Shown: positions 1 through 9,166 of the stretch, one piece after another
Numbering within the stretch: position 1 is the first letter of the stretch
Layout: each line of letters opens with the position of its first letter
Origin: Tunturiibacter gelidiferens
GTDB lineage: Bacteria > Acidobacteriota > Terriglobia > Terriglobales > Acidobacteriaceae
DNA: 64,000 bases
Assembly: GCF_014201335.1 (NCBI RefSeq)
Contig: NZ_JACHEB010000001.1
Location: 248,001 to 312,000 of the forward strand
Direction: 5' to 3'
The notes under the pieces: model-generated
Database searches by the model: none
The model's input: only the letters and a program-made list of their open reading frames with translations
What the model was told of the DNA's origin: nothing
Program-made: the position numbers and the translations under genes

Positions 1-1505
1 ATGCGGGTGTAGCCCAACCGCAGGTCGACCAGCAGGCCCGGATTAAAGATGTGCGTAAAACCAAATGCAAACTGTTGTGCGAAGTCGGATGCGGGACCAT
101 CGAAGTTGTATCTTCCGCCCGAAACCTCAACACCATTTACGGTTCCGAAGTTGGGAGGCGTGAAGCTAGTAACTTTGTTGTAGGACCAACGGCCGAACAG
201 CAGGTTTTTATCGTTCAACTTATGGTCTACGCGAGCGTCATAGAGGTTGTAGTTCTGTGTTTTGCTCGGGCTGATGATGTAGTTGTTTGAGAGACTGCTG
301 TTGGTAGGTGCCGGGTACAGCTTGAGGTAGGCGAGTGCAATCGGATTGATGGGAACGGGTCCACCGGTGCCTGGAACCAACCCCTGATGCGCCTGAAGAG
401 TTCCGTTATTGGTGGTGAAGAGCGCCTCGGGCGATCCACCGTTGAGGCTGTTGATGTTGTTGTATTCGTCGATTGTCGGGACGGTGCCGGTGTCGGTAAC
501 GCCCTGGACGTTCCGGAGACCTTCGTAGTCAAAGTAGAAGAAGGTTCTATCTTTGATGATCGGTCCGCCGATGCTGGCGCCGTACTGATTCTGACGCAGC
601 TCTGGTTTGTTGCCGGTGGTTGCGAAGACGTTACGGGCGTCGAAGATGTCGTTGCGGAAGTATTCGTAGACCGAACCGTGGAATGCGTTTGTTCCAGAGC
701 GGGTGATGAGGTTGATGACGCCGCCTGCGGTACGACCAGCCTCTGGAGAGTAGCTGTTGGTCTGGACGGTGATCTCCTGGATACCTTCGACGTTCGGCTT
801 GATACCGATGGTGCCAATGATGCGTTCGTTGTCGTCGATACCGTCAACGACCCAGTTGTTGAGCGAGTCGTCCTGTCCGTTGACGGACAAGCCGGCTGCG
901 TTGGTGCGGCGATCGTCGGGACGGCCACCGCTCGAGAGGCCGTTGCCTGCACCTTCGTTAGCGCCGGGGACAAGGCCCACGAGCTGAACGAAGTTACGGC
1001 CGTTGAGGGGAAGATCCTGCACTGCTTTTGCGGTAACGGTGGTGCTGACGGTTGCGCTGTCAGCCTGAAGAAGAGGGGTGCTGGCGGTGACTTCGACGAC
1101 GGTGGACTCTGAACCGGTCAGAAGGTGTACGTCGTTGCGGGCACGGTCACCAGCTTCTACGGAGAGATCGTTGGTGATAGAAGCCTGGAAGCCGGCGGCT
1201 TTGACCGAGACGGAGTAGTGTCCGACCGGCAGGAGTGTGAATGTGTAGTCGCCAGATCCGTTGGAGGTGGCGGTGCGCTTCTCGTTGGTTCCGACGTTGG
1301 TGAGGACGATGGTGGCGTTGGGAACGACGGCGCCGGTGGCATCGGTGACAGTACCGAGGATGTCGGCGGTGGTCAGCTGCGCGAAGGCTGCTGAGGTAAA
1401 GAGGACAAGGAGCGCCAAGAGGTAAGCCGGCTTACTCCATCCCCGAGATATTCTGCGTCCGCACTGGCCTATGCGGTTCATGTGGGATTTCGAATCGTAG
1501 ATCAT
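1..1505 (-). CDS. Oar-like TonB-dependent receptor, N-terminal part (runs off the window)
   Basis: Outer-membrane TonB-dependent receptor of the acidobacterial Oar type, thought to import large or poorly soluble substrates; the substrate is unknown. Only the first ~500 residues are present. The N-terminus has a signal peptide (hydrophobic run YLLALLVLFTSAAFA, then QLTTADILGTVTDATGAVVP), where a carboxypeptidase-regulatory beta-sandwich domain begins; a plug domain follows. The start at 1505 is chosen because AGGA lies about 8 nt upstream; a second in-frame ATG is at 1481. The C-terminal barrel lies beyond position 1. Like the next two receptors it is on the minus strand. Family assignment is firm; substrate is not known. 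Confidence 0.9.
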   Translation of the reverse strand, partial: MIYDSKSHMNRIGQCGRRISRGWSKPAYLLALLVLFTSAAFAQLTTADILGTVTDATGAVVPNATIVLTNVGTNEKRTATSNGSGDYTFTLLPVGHYSVSVKAAGFQASITNDLSVEAGDRARNDVHLLTGSESTVVEVTASTPLLQADSATVSTTVTAKAVQDLPLNGRNFVQLVGLVPGANEGAGNGLSSGGRPDDRRTNAAGLSVNGQDDSLNNWVVDGIDDNERIIGTIGIKPNVEGIQEITVQTNSYSPEAGRTAGGVINLITRSGTNAFHGSVYEYFRNDIFDARNVFATTGNKPELRQNQYGASIGGPIIKDRTFFYFDYEGLRNVQGVTDTGTVPTIDEYNNINSLNGGSPEALFTTNNGTLQAHQGLVPGTGGPVPINPIALAYLKLYPAPTNSSLSNNYIISPSKTQNYNLYDARVDHKLNDKNLLFGRWSYNKVTSFTPPNFGTVNGVEVSGGRYNFDGPASDFAQQFAFGFTHIFNPGLLVDLRLGYTR

Positions 1506-1679
1506 GTGGTTGTCCTGCCCTTCGGTGCTTGGTTTGTAAATCGTTTAAGTCGATTTCTCGTTACAGTGCTTGGCTGGCAGAGTTTCGTTGAATTCTGCTC
1601 AACAAACTAGGGATGCATTTTGCTGTTTTATGGAAAAATCGTCCTATTTGAGGCAAGTGAAGCTTGTGGTGCATTTACT

Positions 1680-1691
1680 TCAAACGTTTGA
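1680..1691. promoter_or_regulatory. 12-bp palindrome, possible LacI-type operator
   Basis: TCAAACGTTTGA is a perfect palindrome 175 bases upstream of the receptor start at 1505. The AAACGTTT core resembles operators of LacI/CcpA-type regulators. A second AAACGTTT core is at 2029-2036. No LacI-type gene is in the window, so the role is inferred. Confidence 0.4.
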
Positions 1692-1991
1692 GTAGAGGAA
1701 ATGACGTTAGTCTTCCCCGGCTGAGGATTCTGCTGGATTGAACTATTGCTTGTCAAGAAAGTTTTTGGCGCGGGGGTGATTCCGAAGACCCTGCAGAAAC
1801 AATCCCGCATTGTTGGTCGTACCAGTTTGACTTTGGGTTGAAGTCTCTCGATGAGAACGAGGAGATGATCATGCGGAATGGGGCTAATTTTGGGCAGGAT
1901 TGAAGAAAAGCTGAGGCGGGGTTGGGAATTGGTCCGACGATTGAAGGAGACCTTTTGGACTCAGACTGGTTACTCCTTTAAAGAAAGGGGA

Positions 1992-2020
1992 GGAGAGCGC
2001 AAAGTGTTGATGCGCTCTCC
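1992..2020 (-). terminator. Stem-loop terminator after the second receptor gene
   Basis: Perfect 9-bp inverted repeat GGAGAGCGC / GCGCTCTCC with an 11-nt loop, about 26 bases past the stop codon of the minus-strand receptor. Read on the minus strand it is followed by a T-rich stretch (CCCTTTCTTTAAAGG). Confidence 0.65.
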
Positions 2021-2045
2021 ACCAAGGGAAACGTTTGCGTGAGGG

Positions 2046-5000
2046 TTAGAACATATACTTCAATGCGAATTGCAGATTGCGTTCTCCCTGCGAGGCATTG
2101 ACGAGACCAAAGCTGGGCCCGATGGAGGAGTTAGGAGCGTTCAGGATGGGGTGGTTGAGGGCGTTGATGGCTTCGGCGCGGAACTGCAGGCTCTGGCTTT
2201 CAACGATGTGGAAGCTCTTCGAGACGCTGAAGTCGACAGCCTGGAGACCGGGTCCGGTGAAGCTGCCGACCGAACAGTTGCCGAAGCCGCTGGTGGGTTG
2301 GGAGACGGAGCTCGGATCGAACCAGGTGTAGCCGGGGTTGCCAGCGAGAGTAGACCGCTGGTACGGCGTGTTCCTGGGTTGACCGTTGCAGTCGGCACGA
2401 GCGAAGCCGGAGGTGGTGCCGGAGTTGTCGGTCGCCTGCGCGGTGAAGGGGAAGCCATCGTGGAACTGGAGGATGGTGTTGGCCTGCCAGCCGCCGATGA
2501 CGAGATCTGCGGCGCGCGGGATGTTGGAGCCGAACTGCCGTCCGCGGCCGAAGGGCAGGTCATAGGTGACGAAGCCGTTGAAGGAGTTGGTGAGGTTCTG
2601 GTCGCAACGACCGTAGTCGGCGGCGGGGTTGTAGGTGTTCTGGAAGAAGAAGTGGTTATTGCCGGCCTGGGTGATTCCGTTGCCGTCGCCGTACTGAGCG
2701 AAGAAGCCGGAAGTGTTGCCGAGGCACTTGGCGAAGGTGTAGTTGGCCTGGAACTCGAGGCCATGGCTGAGGCGCTGCTGGAAGCTGGTCTGGAGAGCGT
2801 TGTAGTTGGAGTAACCGACGGACGAGGTGAGACGCGCCTGACCGACGAGAGATTGGAGGGTGGGATTGAGGTAAGGGCTCGGTGCGATATTGCCGTTGGC
2901 CTCGAGGACCTTCTGGTTGATGAGCGAGATGGCCATGAGGTGGTCGGTTTTTTGACCGACGTAGCCGATGGAGAAGGTGGAGGAGTTGCCGATCTGGCGC
3001 TGGACGGTGAGGTTGTACTGCTGGGACACGGCAGGACGGGTGTTGTTGGGGTCGTAGGCGTGGATGCCTGCATTGGCGAAGCAGAGGGGTGACTGTGCGA
3101 TAGCCAGAGCTGCGGTACAGCCGGGGGCGGTCAGGGTGGAGAAGCCTTCATCGAGTGTGGAAGACGGAAGGGGTACGGTGCCGCCGGCGTTGGTGACGTT
3201 GGGCTGGACTGCGAAGGGCGGGTTCTGAAAGAGGAGGTTGCCGGCGCCGGTGGTCTCAGAGAAGTTGGAGATGCCGTAGGCTCCGCGGACGACCATGGCT
3301 TTGTCGCCGTTGGGCTGCCAGGAGAAGCCTATGCGAGGCTGGAAGTTGGTGGGTCCGTTGTACTGGTTGTAGAGGGAGGAGGAGTTGCCGTTCATGCCGG
3401 CGATCTCGACGTTACCGGTGAAGAGGCCATAGTTGGTCTCCTGGTTGTGAGCATCGGAGCGGGGGTTGATGACCTCGTAGCGAAGGCCGAGGTTGATAGT
3501 GAGGTTCGAGAGGGGGTGCCAGTCGTCGGTGGCGAAGCCGGCGTAGAGGTTGTTACGCAGGCTGTGGTCGGTGCCGTTGCCGACGGCCACGTTCTGAGGC
3601 AGGCCGAGGAGGAAGTCGGCTTCTGCGAGGCCGCTGGGAGTGGAAGTGGTGCCATTTGCGCCTCGGATCACGACACCGGGGTTGCCAGTGAAGGAACCGT
3701 TGAAGGTGATCTGGCCGGCGAGGCCGGAGTTGCCGACATAGAGGATGTTGGTGATGTAACGGTAGCCCTCGAAGCCGAAGTTGAAGGTGTGCTTGCCGTG
3801 AATGAGGGTGACGGTGTCTTCGATCTGAGCGACGGTGTCGTGGAACTGCTGGACGAGGTTGTTGTTGCCGAAGTCAGAAGCGTTGAAGGCTCCGGCGAAG
3901 AGCATCTGGGGGAGGAAGGTCTGGCCGGGTGCTGCTCCGGCGATGCCGAAGGTGGAAGGGAGATTCTCGCCGGTGGGGTTGGTGTTACTGAAGGTGACGG
4001 GGAAGTAGCTGGCACCAAGGCGAAAGTTGTTAAGCAGCGTCGCGCTGAAGCTATGGGAGTAGTCGATGACACCGTTGTAGAGCGGATAGGTGTTCAGCGA
4101 GTCGCCCTGCAGGAGGAGGCCGTTGTTGGTGGGGGCGCTGATTCTCTGCTGGGAGTAGCGGCCGTAGACGTGATCTTTCTGCGAGGCTACCCAGTCGATC
4201 TTGACGTCGCCCTGATCGGTGTTGGTCGAACTGCTGGTGAGATTGATCTGATTGTTGGTCAGGTTGCCGTTGATGGGCTGTGGGTACAGGGGGGAGTTGA
4301 GGATGTTGGCGGCAGCGGGGCTGATGTTGCCGGTGATCTGGTTGTTGAGGAAAGGCACGCGGCCAGTGGGGGAACCCGCGGAGTGGGGATCGTAGAGCTG
4401 CTGGGCGAGGTTGGTGCAGACGCCCTGAGCGTTGAAGCCGGCGGTGCAGAGAGCGGAGAAGTCACCTTTGCGCTCGGCTGTCGTCATTACGGTGAACGGT
4501 GCTGCGGTGGCGGGTTGGTCGAAGCGGGAGCCTTGATAGTCGACGAAGAAGAAGAGCTTGTCCTTGATGATAGGTCCGCCGATGGAGCCGCCGAACTCAT
4601 TCCAGCGAAGCTTCGGCTTGAAGCCTGTGCCATCCGGGTTGTTCTGTGCGGGGAGGCCGTTCTGGGCTGGAACGAACGGGTTACCGCGGGTGAGGCCGTT
4701 GGCCCAGGTGTTGGCGTTGAAGACGTCGTTACGAATGAACTCGAAGGCGTCGCCGTGAAACTGGTTGGAGCCGGACTTGATGGTGACGGAGACGACGCCG
4801 CCGAGGTAGTTGCCGTAGGAGGCCGGGGCGTTCTGCGAGATGAGATTGAACTCCTGGATGGCATCGACGCTAGGGGAGAAGGCGACCTCGTTGTTGTCGA
4901 TCTGGTTGTTGTCCATGCCGTCGAGGATGTAGTTGTTAGTCTGCTCGCGGTTGCCGTTGATGTAGGGGCGTCCGCCCTGGAAGCTGGATTGCGGACCGGT

Positions 5001-5507
5001 GAAGCCGCTCGGGTTGGTGGTGATGGCGCCGGGCGTGAGCAGCGTGAGCTGCTGGTAGTTGCGGGTGGCGAGGGGGAGGGTGACGTTGGCGTGGGCGTCG
5101 AGGACGGTACCGAGGTAGCTGGCATCGGTTTGGAGGAGAGGCGGCGCGCCTGTGACTTCGACGGTCTGCGAGGCTTGTCCAACGGTCAAGGCTATGTCTA
5201 TACGTGCGGTCTGTGCCTGGTCAAGCGTGATGGCGGAGCGCTCTGACGAGGAGAATCCCTGGGCTGTGATCTTGAGGGTGTACTGACCTACAGGGAGGGG
5301 GGAAAGATAGTAGGAGCCTGAGGCACTGGTTCGAGTGTCATAGGTGGTGCCTCGGGAGATCTCGCGGGCTGTGACCTCCGCGCCTGCGACGACGGCGCCT
5401 GAGGCGTCGGTGACGGTTCCGGTGATCTTAGCGCTGATGTCCTGCCCATGGGCAAAGGTACAAATCAGGAACATGAAGAAACTGCATAAAGCGATGCGTG
5501 CTCTCAT
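2046..5507 (-). CDS. Oar-like TonB-dependent receptor
   Basis: Complete outer-membrane receptor of 1153 residues. A signal peptide ending near AHGQ is followed by a carboxypeptidase-regulatory domain (about residues 25-110, ITGTVTDASGAVVAGAEV), a plug domain with the NNYILDGMDNNQID segment, and a long beta-barrel ending in the aromatic residue typical of outer-membrane proteins (KYMF). The start at 5507 is preferred over an in-frame ATG at 5525 because GGAGG sits 6-8 nt before it and it gives a proper signal peptide. It follows the gntR gene after a 574-base gap that could hold its own promoter. The substrate is unknown; linkage to an acylase suggests a peptide- or amide-containing compound, which is inference. 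Confidence 0.93.
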   Translation of the reverse strand: MRARIALCSFFMFLICTFAHGQDISAKITGTVTDASGAVVAGAEVTAREISRGTTYDTRTSASGSYYLSPLPVGQYTLKITAQGFSSSERSAITLDQAQTARIDIALTVGQASQTVEVTGAPPLLQTDASYLGTVLDAHANVTLPLATRNYQQLTLLTPGAITTNPSGFTGPQSSFQGGRPYINGNREQTNNYILDGMDNNQIDNNEVAFSPSVDAIQEFNLISQNAPASYGNYLGGVVSVTIKSGSNQFHGDAFEFIRNDVFNANTWANGLTRGNPFVPAQNGLPAQNNPDGTGFKPKLRWNEFGGSIGGPIIKDKLFFFVDYQGSRFDQPATAAPFTVMTTAERKGDFSALCTAGFNAQGVCTNLAQQLYDPHSAGSPTGRVPFLNNQITGNISPAAANILNSPLYPQPINGNLTNNQINLTSSSTNTDQGDVKIDWVASQKDHVYGRYSQQRISAPTNNGLLLQGDSLNTYPLYNGVIDYSHSFSATLLNNFRLGASYFPVTFSNTNPTGENLPSTFGIAGAAPGQTFLPQMLFAGAFNASDFGNNNLVQQFHDTVAQIEDTVTLIHGKHTFNFGFEGYRYITNILYVGNSGLAGQITFNGSFTGNPGVVIRGANGTTSTPSGLAEADFLLGLPQNVAVGNGTDHSLRNNLYAGFATDDWHPLSNLTINLGLRYEVINPRSDAHNQETNYGLFTGNVEIAGMNGNSSSLYNQYNGPTNFQPRIGFSWQPNGDKAMVVRGAYGISNFSETTGAGNLLFQNPPFAVQPNVTNAGGTVPLPSSTLDEGFSTLTAPGCTAALAIAQSPLCFANAGIHAYDPNNTRPAVSQQYNLTVQRQIGNSSTFSIGYVGQKTDHLMAISLINQKVLEANGNIAPSPYLNPTLQSLVGQARLTSSVGYSNYNALQTSFQQRLSHGLEFQANYTFAKCLGNTSGFFAQYGDGNGITQAGNNHFFFQNTYNPAADYGRCDQNLTNSFNGFVTYDLPFGRGRQFGSNIPRAADLVIGGWQANTILQFHDGFPFTAQATDNSGTTSGFARADCNGQPRNTPYQRSTLAGNPGYTWFDPSSVSQPTSGFGNCSVGSFTGPGLQAVDFSVSKSFHIVESQSLQFRAEAINALNHPILNAPNSSIGPSFGLVNASQGERNLQFALKYMF

Positions 5508-6081
5508 TGGTGGCCTCCAATTCATTTCTCTGTCAAGCGACGTCGACTGTCGCTCAGATTTATGTCAGTGTTTGCGCCTGAGGTTGAATAGCACTGCAGT
5601 TTGTCGTTGCGCAGCGACTTCAATCCTTTGCGTCTAGTTGATAACCATTCCCTCGGACATTGCGGTTGTCGGCGAAACCCTGCAGAAAACCGCGAGCAGA
5701 AAACTTTCGATACCGATTTAGACGTTCCGAAAATGATGACTTCTTTTGAAGTCAAAATGGTATAGACAACTGTACAAACATGCAAGGAGAAAGTTGGAAT
5801 GGAGGAGGTCCTACCGCCTGCTCGACTTTCGGGTGTCTCTCAGGAGAGAAGAAAGGATAAGAGTTGGGGAGGCGGAAGACTGTGATTTTCGAAGAATCGA
5901 TCCTGGGAGAGGTCTTGCAACTGGCAAGAAAGTACGTCGTGACAGATGGCCTGAATTTTTCAGGCGGTCCGTTCAGACGACATCGATGGTTTCTGCGACA
6001 GCGGGACACCACATCGATCTTCTGAGGAGTATGCCTCCTCGAAGTGGGTCGTGTGGTGTGCTGTGTGCGTTTGTTAGAAAC
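5508..6081. other. Intergenic region upstream of the second receptor
   Basis: 574 bases without a convincing gene. It contains an inverted repeat GACTTC-TTTT-GAAGTC (5738-5753). Beside it GGTATAGACAACTGTACAA (5759-5777) is loosely like operators of GntR/FCD regulators. The motif ACCCTGCAGAAA (5677-5688) is shared with the region ahead of the 1505 receptor. The GntR regulator encoded just to the right is the natural candidate to bind here. Confidence 0.5.
5738..5777. promoter_or_regulatory. Possible GntR operator or promoter region
   Basis: Inverted repeat GACTTC/GAAGTC with a 4-nt spacer, next to a partly symmetric GGTATAGACAACTGTACAA. It lies about 230 bases upstream of the receptor start and downstream of the gntR gene on the same strand. 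Operator function is inferred from position only. Confidence 0.3.
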
Positions 6082-6729
6082 TCAACTCGACGTTTTAAAG
6101 GTGGCCAGTAAGCGTTCGCGAACGAAGACGATGTGGTCGCGCATGGCTAGACGCGCCTCGCGCTTTGAGTCTTTTTTGAGAGCCTGGTAGATCTTTGTGT
6201 GAGCGACGGGAGCAGTTGTTGCCGAAAGCTCGTAGGACTTGGAACGGCAGAGCAGGGCCTTTTGCTGGACGTTTTCGAGGACGCGGCAGAGCTCCTGGTT
6301 GCCGGTAGCCGTGGTGATGAGGTTGTGAAACCGCATGTCCTCTTCGATGTGCTCGAGCTTGTTGCCGTTCTTGAGGAACTTTTTGGTGCGATTGATGCTG
6401 GCTGACAGATCGCTGAGCAACTTCGGGGTGATGTGGGCAGCATCGATGGCGTGCGTCTCGAGAACTTCGCGGAGCTCGTAGAGGTCCTTGATCTCTTTCG
6501 CGGAGAACTGGCGAACGTAGGCGCCACGTCGTGCTTCGATGCGGACGAGACCTTCAGCTTCCAGTCGATTGAGTGCTTCGCGTACGGGAGATTTGCTGAT
6601 TCCGAGTTGGGTGGCGAGGGATTCTTCGGTGAGCCGGGATAGTTCCCCTAACGTCCCATTCAGCACACTCTGCTTAATGCTCCGGTAGGTAAGCTCAGTA
6701 AGATTTGGGATTTTAGCCAGCTTAATCAT
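6082..6729 (-). CDS. GntR-family transcriptional regulator (FCD ligand domain)
   Basis: A 215-residue regulator. The N-terminal winged helix contains LTEESLATQLGISKSPVREA and EGLVRIEARRGAYVR, typical of GntR. The rest is an all-helical FCD ligand domain (IKDLYELREVLETHA, then a MRFHNLI metal-binding-type segment). The start at 6729 (MIKLAKIPNLTELTYR) is chosen because homologous sequence begins there; the frame is open further upstream but that part is low-complexity and overlaps the acylase gene. It sits 70 bases downstream of the acylase on the same strand and probably shares its transcript. It probably controls the receptor/acylase genes in response to a small carboxylate or acylase product (inference). 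Confidence 0.88.
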   Translation of the reverse strand: MIKLAKIPNLTELTYRSIKQSVLNGTLGELSRLTEESLATQLGISKSPVREALNRLEAEGLVRIEARRGAYVRQFSAKEIKDLYELREVLETHAIDAAHITPKLLSDLSASINRTKKFLKNGNKLEHIEEDMRFHNLITTATGNQELCRVLENVQQKALLCRSKSYELSATTAPVAHTKIYQALKKDSKREARLAMRDHIVFVRERLLATFKTSS

Positions 6730-6799
6730 GATGGTGGTGGTCTGGAGGATTCTACACGACTCGTGATTTGGGACCGTTTGGTTGGAAGGGTACGGTGAT

Positions 6800-9085
6800 T
6801 TAATCGCCGGGGTGGTACTGTCGCTCGATGTGTCCCTTGAGATCGGAGGGGTAGAAGTAAACGTCTCGGAGGTCGCCTGTGCTGTAGCGGTTCGCCTGGT
6901 CATTGAAGTAAGGGGAGGAGGGATTGCCGCTTTCGCCACCTGCGGTGACAGCCTTCGCGTGAACTTTGTCGCCAAACTCGACGACGGCTACGAAGCTGTT
7001 GCCGCTGGTGCCGTACCACTTCTTGGTTCCGGGGTAGGGACGGGCTCCGAAAGAAGCGAGGGAGCCCCAGAAGGAAGAGGTAAAGCCTACGGGGATGCTG
7101 GGGCTAACGTCGTTGAAGGGTTGGACGATATCTCCGGTGAGGCGCTGGAAGCGATTGATGTCGCCCCACGGGGTCTTCCATGTGCCGAAGTTGGAGGTGA
7201 GTTCGTCGGTGGCGGCGGAGAAGGATTGCAGAAGCTGCGTGGGGGAGGCTTTGGTGGCGATGTAGTCTTCGGCGCGGAGACCTTCCTTTTTGGCTTCTGG
7301 TGTGGTGCTTCGGCGAATGTCTTCTCCCCAGAATATGGCGAGGGAAGTTGGAACGGAGTCGATCGCCCAGCGATGGTTCCACGCGCGGAGCTGTTGAATG
7401 GGATCGGCGAGTTTGGTCTTGAGTGGGTTGGAGGATGGGAGCGCGTCGTAGGCCTTCAGGAGCGCCGGCATGGTCTCGTCAAACCAGGGGAGGTAGCTGT
7501 CGTAGGCGGCGGCGATGAGCGAGTCGAGGGTGAAATCTTTTTTGTCCTGCAGGACGCGGATGGCGTGCAGGCCGCGAGCGGTCTCTGTGCCGGTTTCTAC
7601 GTAGACGGGATAGTCGGCTTTGCGCAGGCTGCTGCTGCCGGCGCCGGACCAGGGCCAGTTGTTGCTGTTGTAGAGCCAGCCGCTCTTTGGGTTGAGGAGC
7701 TGGGGGAGTTCGTTGACGGTGAGGAGGTCCTTCCAGTCGGTGGCGGGGTTGCTGCCGTCTACGGGTTTGGTGAAGTCGAAGGCGGTGTCGCGGCGGGGGA
7801 TGAAGTTGCCGTGGAAGTAGGCGATGTCGCCGTCGGCGTCGGCGAAGATGGTGTTGTTGGAGGAGTTCGCTTTGAGCTCGAGAGTTTGGCGGAAGGATTT
7901 GTAGTCTTGTGCCTTGGTGCGGATATAGGACTGTGTGAGCGCTTTGATTGGCTCCTGCATGAGGCGGATGCTGATCCATTTGCCGTTTGCTTCGCGGATG
8001 ATGGGGCCGTGATGGGTGCGGTAGATGGTGAACTTCTTTTCGGCTATGCCGTGATCGGTTTTGTAGGGAACCGTGATCTGCTCTGTGGTGAGGGGGCGGA
8101 GTTCGTTGCCGTATTTATAGAGGAGGCGATTGTCTTTCTTCTGGATGGTCTCCAGATACTCGTCGACTGCGTCGACGCCGCTGGAGGTGTGCATCCAGCC
8201 GGCTCGCTCGTTGAAGCCTTGATAGATGAAGAACTGACCCCAGGTGACGGCTCCGTAAGCATCGAGGCCGTGGTCGCTGGACATCTGGAGTTCGGAGCGG
8301 AAGAAGAAAGATGTGTGGGGGTTGATGAGGAGGAGTGCGTGGTGGTCGCGCGTGTTCGAAGGGGCGATGGCCATGCCGTTGGAGCCGGTAGGCTCGGGAG
8401 GGTCGCTGTCGTGGACGTATGGAATATTTATCGTGGATACGAAATGCGGGGGTCTCTCCGCTCCGGCGGCAAGATGCGCCGCCTCCGGTCGAGATGACGG
8501 TATTTCCGATGCAACAGCGGGAGCGACGGACGGTGGGTGCGCGTAGAAGGCTTCGAGCTGGGGCAGGTTGATGCGTTCGATGTCGCCGCCGATGCTCCCT
8601 TCGGTGAAGGAGAGAGCCATCCACGGCTCGAAGTGTTGAATGACTCGCGGTTTTACGTCTGGATGCTTGTAGAGGTAGAAGTTGAGGCCGTCGGCGAAGG
8701 CGTTCATGAGAGTTTTGAGCCAGTCGGGGCTGGCTGCGTATTGCTTCTTTAGCTCCGCCGGGTTGATGAAGAGCTTCATGCGAAGGTCTTGATAGATTCG
8801 GGATTCGCCTTCGGCTTCGGCGAGTCGGCCCATGGCGTTAATGTAGTTGGTCTCGATGCGATTGAAGTCGTCCTCGGCCTGGGCGTACTCCATGCCGAAG
8901 ACGGCGTCGGCGTCAGTCTTGCCGTGAACGTGCGCGATGCCCCAATCGTCACGGATGATGGTGACGTTCGCCGCTTCTTGCTTCCAGCGGGTGGATTCGT
9001 TGGTTTCTGCTGCTTGAAGAAGTGAGGTGGAAAGCAGGACGGCGAAGAGTGTGGCTAGAGGCTTAAGACACTTTCTGTTCTGCAT
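6800..9085 (-). CDS. Penicillin acylase family protein (Ntn hydrolase)
   Basis: A secreted amidase of 761 residues in the penicillin acylase / AHL acylase family, which hydrolyses amide bonds of acylated small molecules. A signal peptide ends near LLQAAE. The alpha region (VTIIRDDWGIAHVHG, AQAEDDFNRIE) precedes the expected self-cleavage site EPTG|SNGMAIAP, making Ser235 the nucleophile of the beta chain; INPHTSFFF follows as in family members. Length fits the family. The true substrate is unknown; with a TonB receptor upstream it may process an imported or periplasmic amide. The presumed ribosome site (AGGAG) lies inside a 12-bp inverted repeat (9091-9102 / 9146-9157), suggesting translational control. 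Confidence 0.92.
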   Translation of the reverse strand: MQNRKCLKPLATLFAVLLSTSLLQAAETNESTRWKQEAANVTIIRDDWGIAHVHGKTDADAVFGMEYAQAEDDFNRIETNYINAMGRLAEAEGESRIYQDLRMKLFINPAELKKQYAASPDWLKTLMNAFADGLNFYLYKHPDVKPRVIQHFEPWMALSFTEGSIGGDIERINLPQLEAFYAHPPSVAPAVASEIPSSRPEAAHLAAGAERPPHFVSTINIPYVHDSDPPEPTGSNGMAIAPSNTRDHHALLLINPHTSFFFRSELQMSSDHGLDAYGAVTWGQFFIYQGFNERAGWMHTSSGVDAVDEYLETIQKKDNRLLYKYGNELRPLTTEQITVPYKTDHGIAEKKFTIYRTHHGPIIREANGKWISIRLMQEPIKALTQSYIRTKAQDYKSFRQTLELKANSSNNTIFADADGDIAYFHGNFIPRRDTAFDFTKPVDGSNPATDWKDLLTVNELPQLLNPKSGWLYNSNNWPWSGAGSSSLRKADYPVYVETGTETARGLHAIRVLQDKKDFTLDSLIAAAYDSYLPWFDETMPALLKAYDALPSSNPLKTKLADPIQQLRAWNHRWAIDSVPTSLAIFWGEDIRRSTTPEAKKEGLRAEDYIATKASPTQLLQSFSAATDELTSNFGTWKTPWGDINRFQRLTGDIVQPFNDVSPSIPVGFTSSFWGSLASFGARPYPGTKKWYGTSGNSFVAVVEFGDKVHAKAVTAGGESGNPSSPYFNDQANRYSTGDLRDVYFYPSDLKGHIERQYHPGD

Positions 9086-9090
9086 GAACT

Positions 9091-9157
9091 GCTCGTCTCC
9101 TGTGCAGTGCGTTCGACTGGTGCGGCGGTGCGAACAGTTTACCTGCAGGAGACGAGC
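9091..9157 (-). promoter_or_regulatory. Inverted repeat covering the acylase ribosome binding site
   Basis: The short gap between the third receptor and the acylase holds a perfect 12-bp inverted repeat, GCTCGTCTCCTG at 9091-9102 and CAGGAGACGAGC at 9146-9157. On the minus-strand mRNA the downstream arm contains the AGGAG that precedes the acylase ATG by about 11 nt, so folding would hide it. It might instead be an attenuator between the two genes; no T-run follows. Confidence 0.5.
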
Positions 9158-9166
9158 TGCTTTGCG

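Larger units (their letters stand above)
1506..2045. other. Intergenic region between two receptor genes
   Basis: A gene-free stretch of 540 bases. It holds the terminator hairpin of the upstream receptor (1992-2020), a perfect 12-bp palindrome TCAAACGTTTGA (1680-1691), a related AAACGTTT site (2029-2036), and ACCCTGCAGAAA (1788-1799), which recurs upstream of the next receptor at 5677-5688. The small open frames here look non-coding. It presumably carries the promoter of the receptor that starts at 1505. Confidence 0.6.

Noticed and set aside
387..1112. Plus-strand 241-residue frame
   Set aside because: It is antisense to the first receptor gene; its Val/Asp/Gly-rich composition is a shadow of the real frame.
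3447..5246. Plus-strand 599-residue frame opposite the second receptor
   Set aside because: Highly Gly/Val/Glu-biased shadow; no domain, and the minus-strand receptor explains the sequence.
6782..8497. Plus-strand 571-residue frame opposite the acylase
   Set aside because: Antisense shadow of a gene with clear catalytic motifs; composition is not protein-like.
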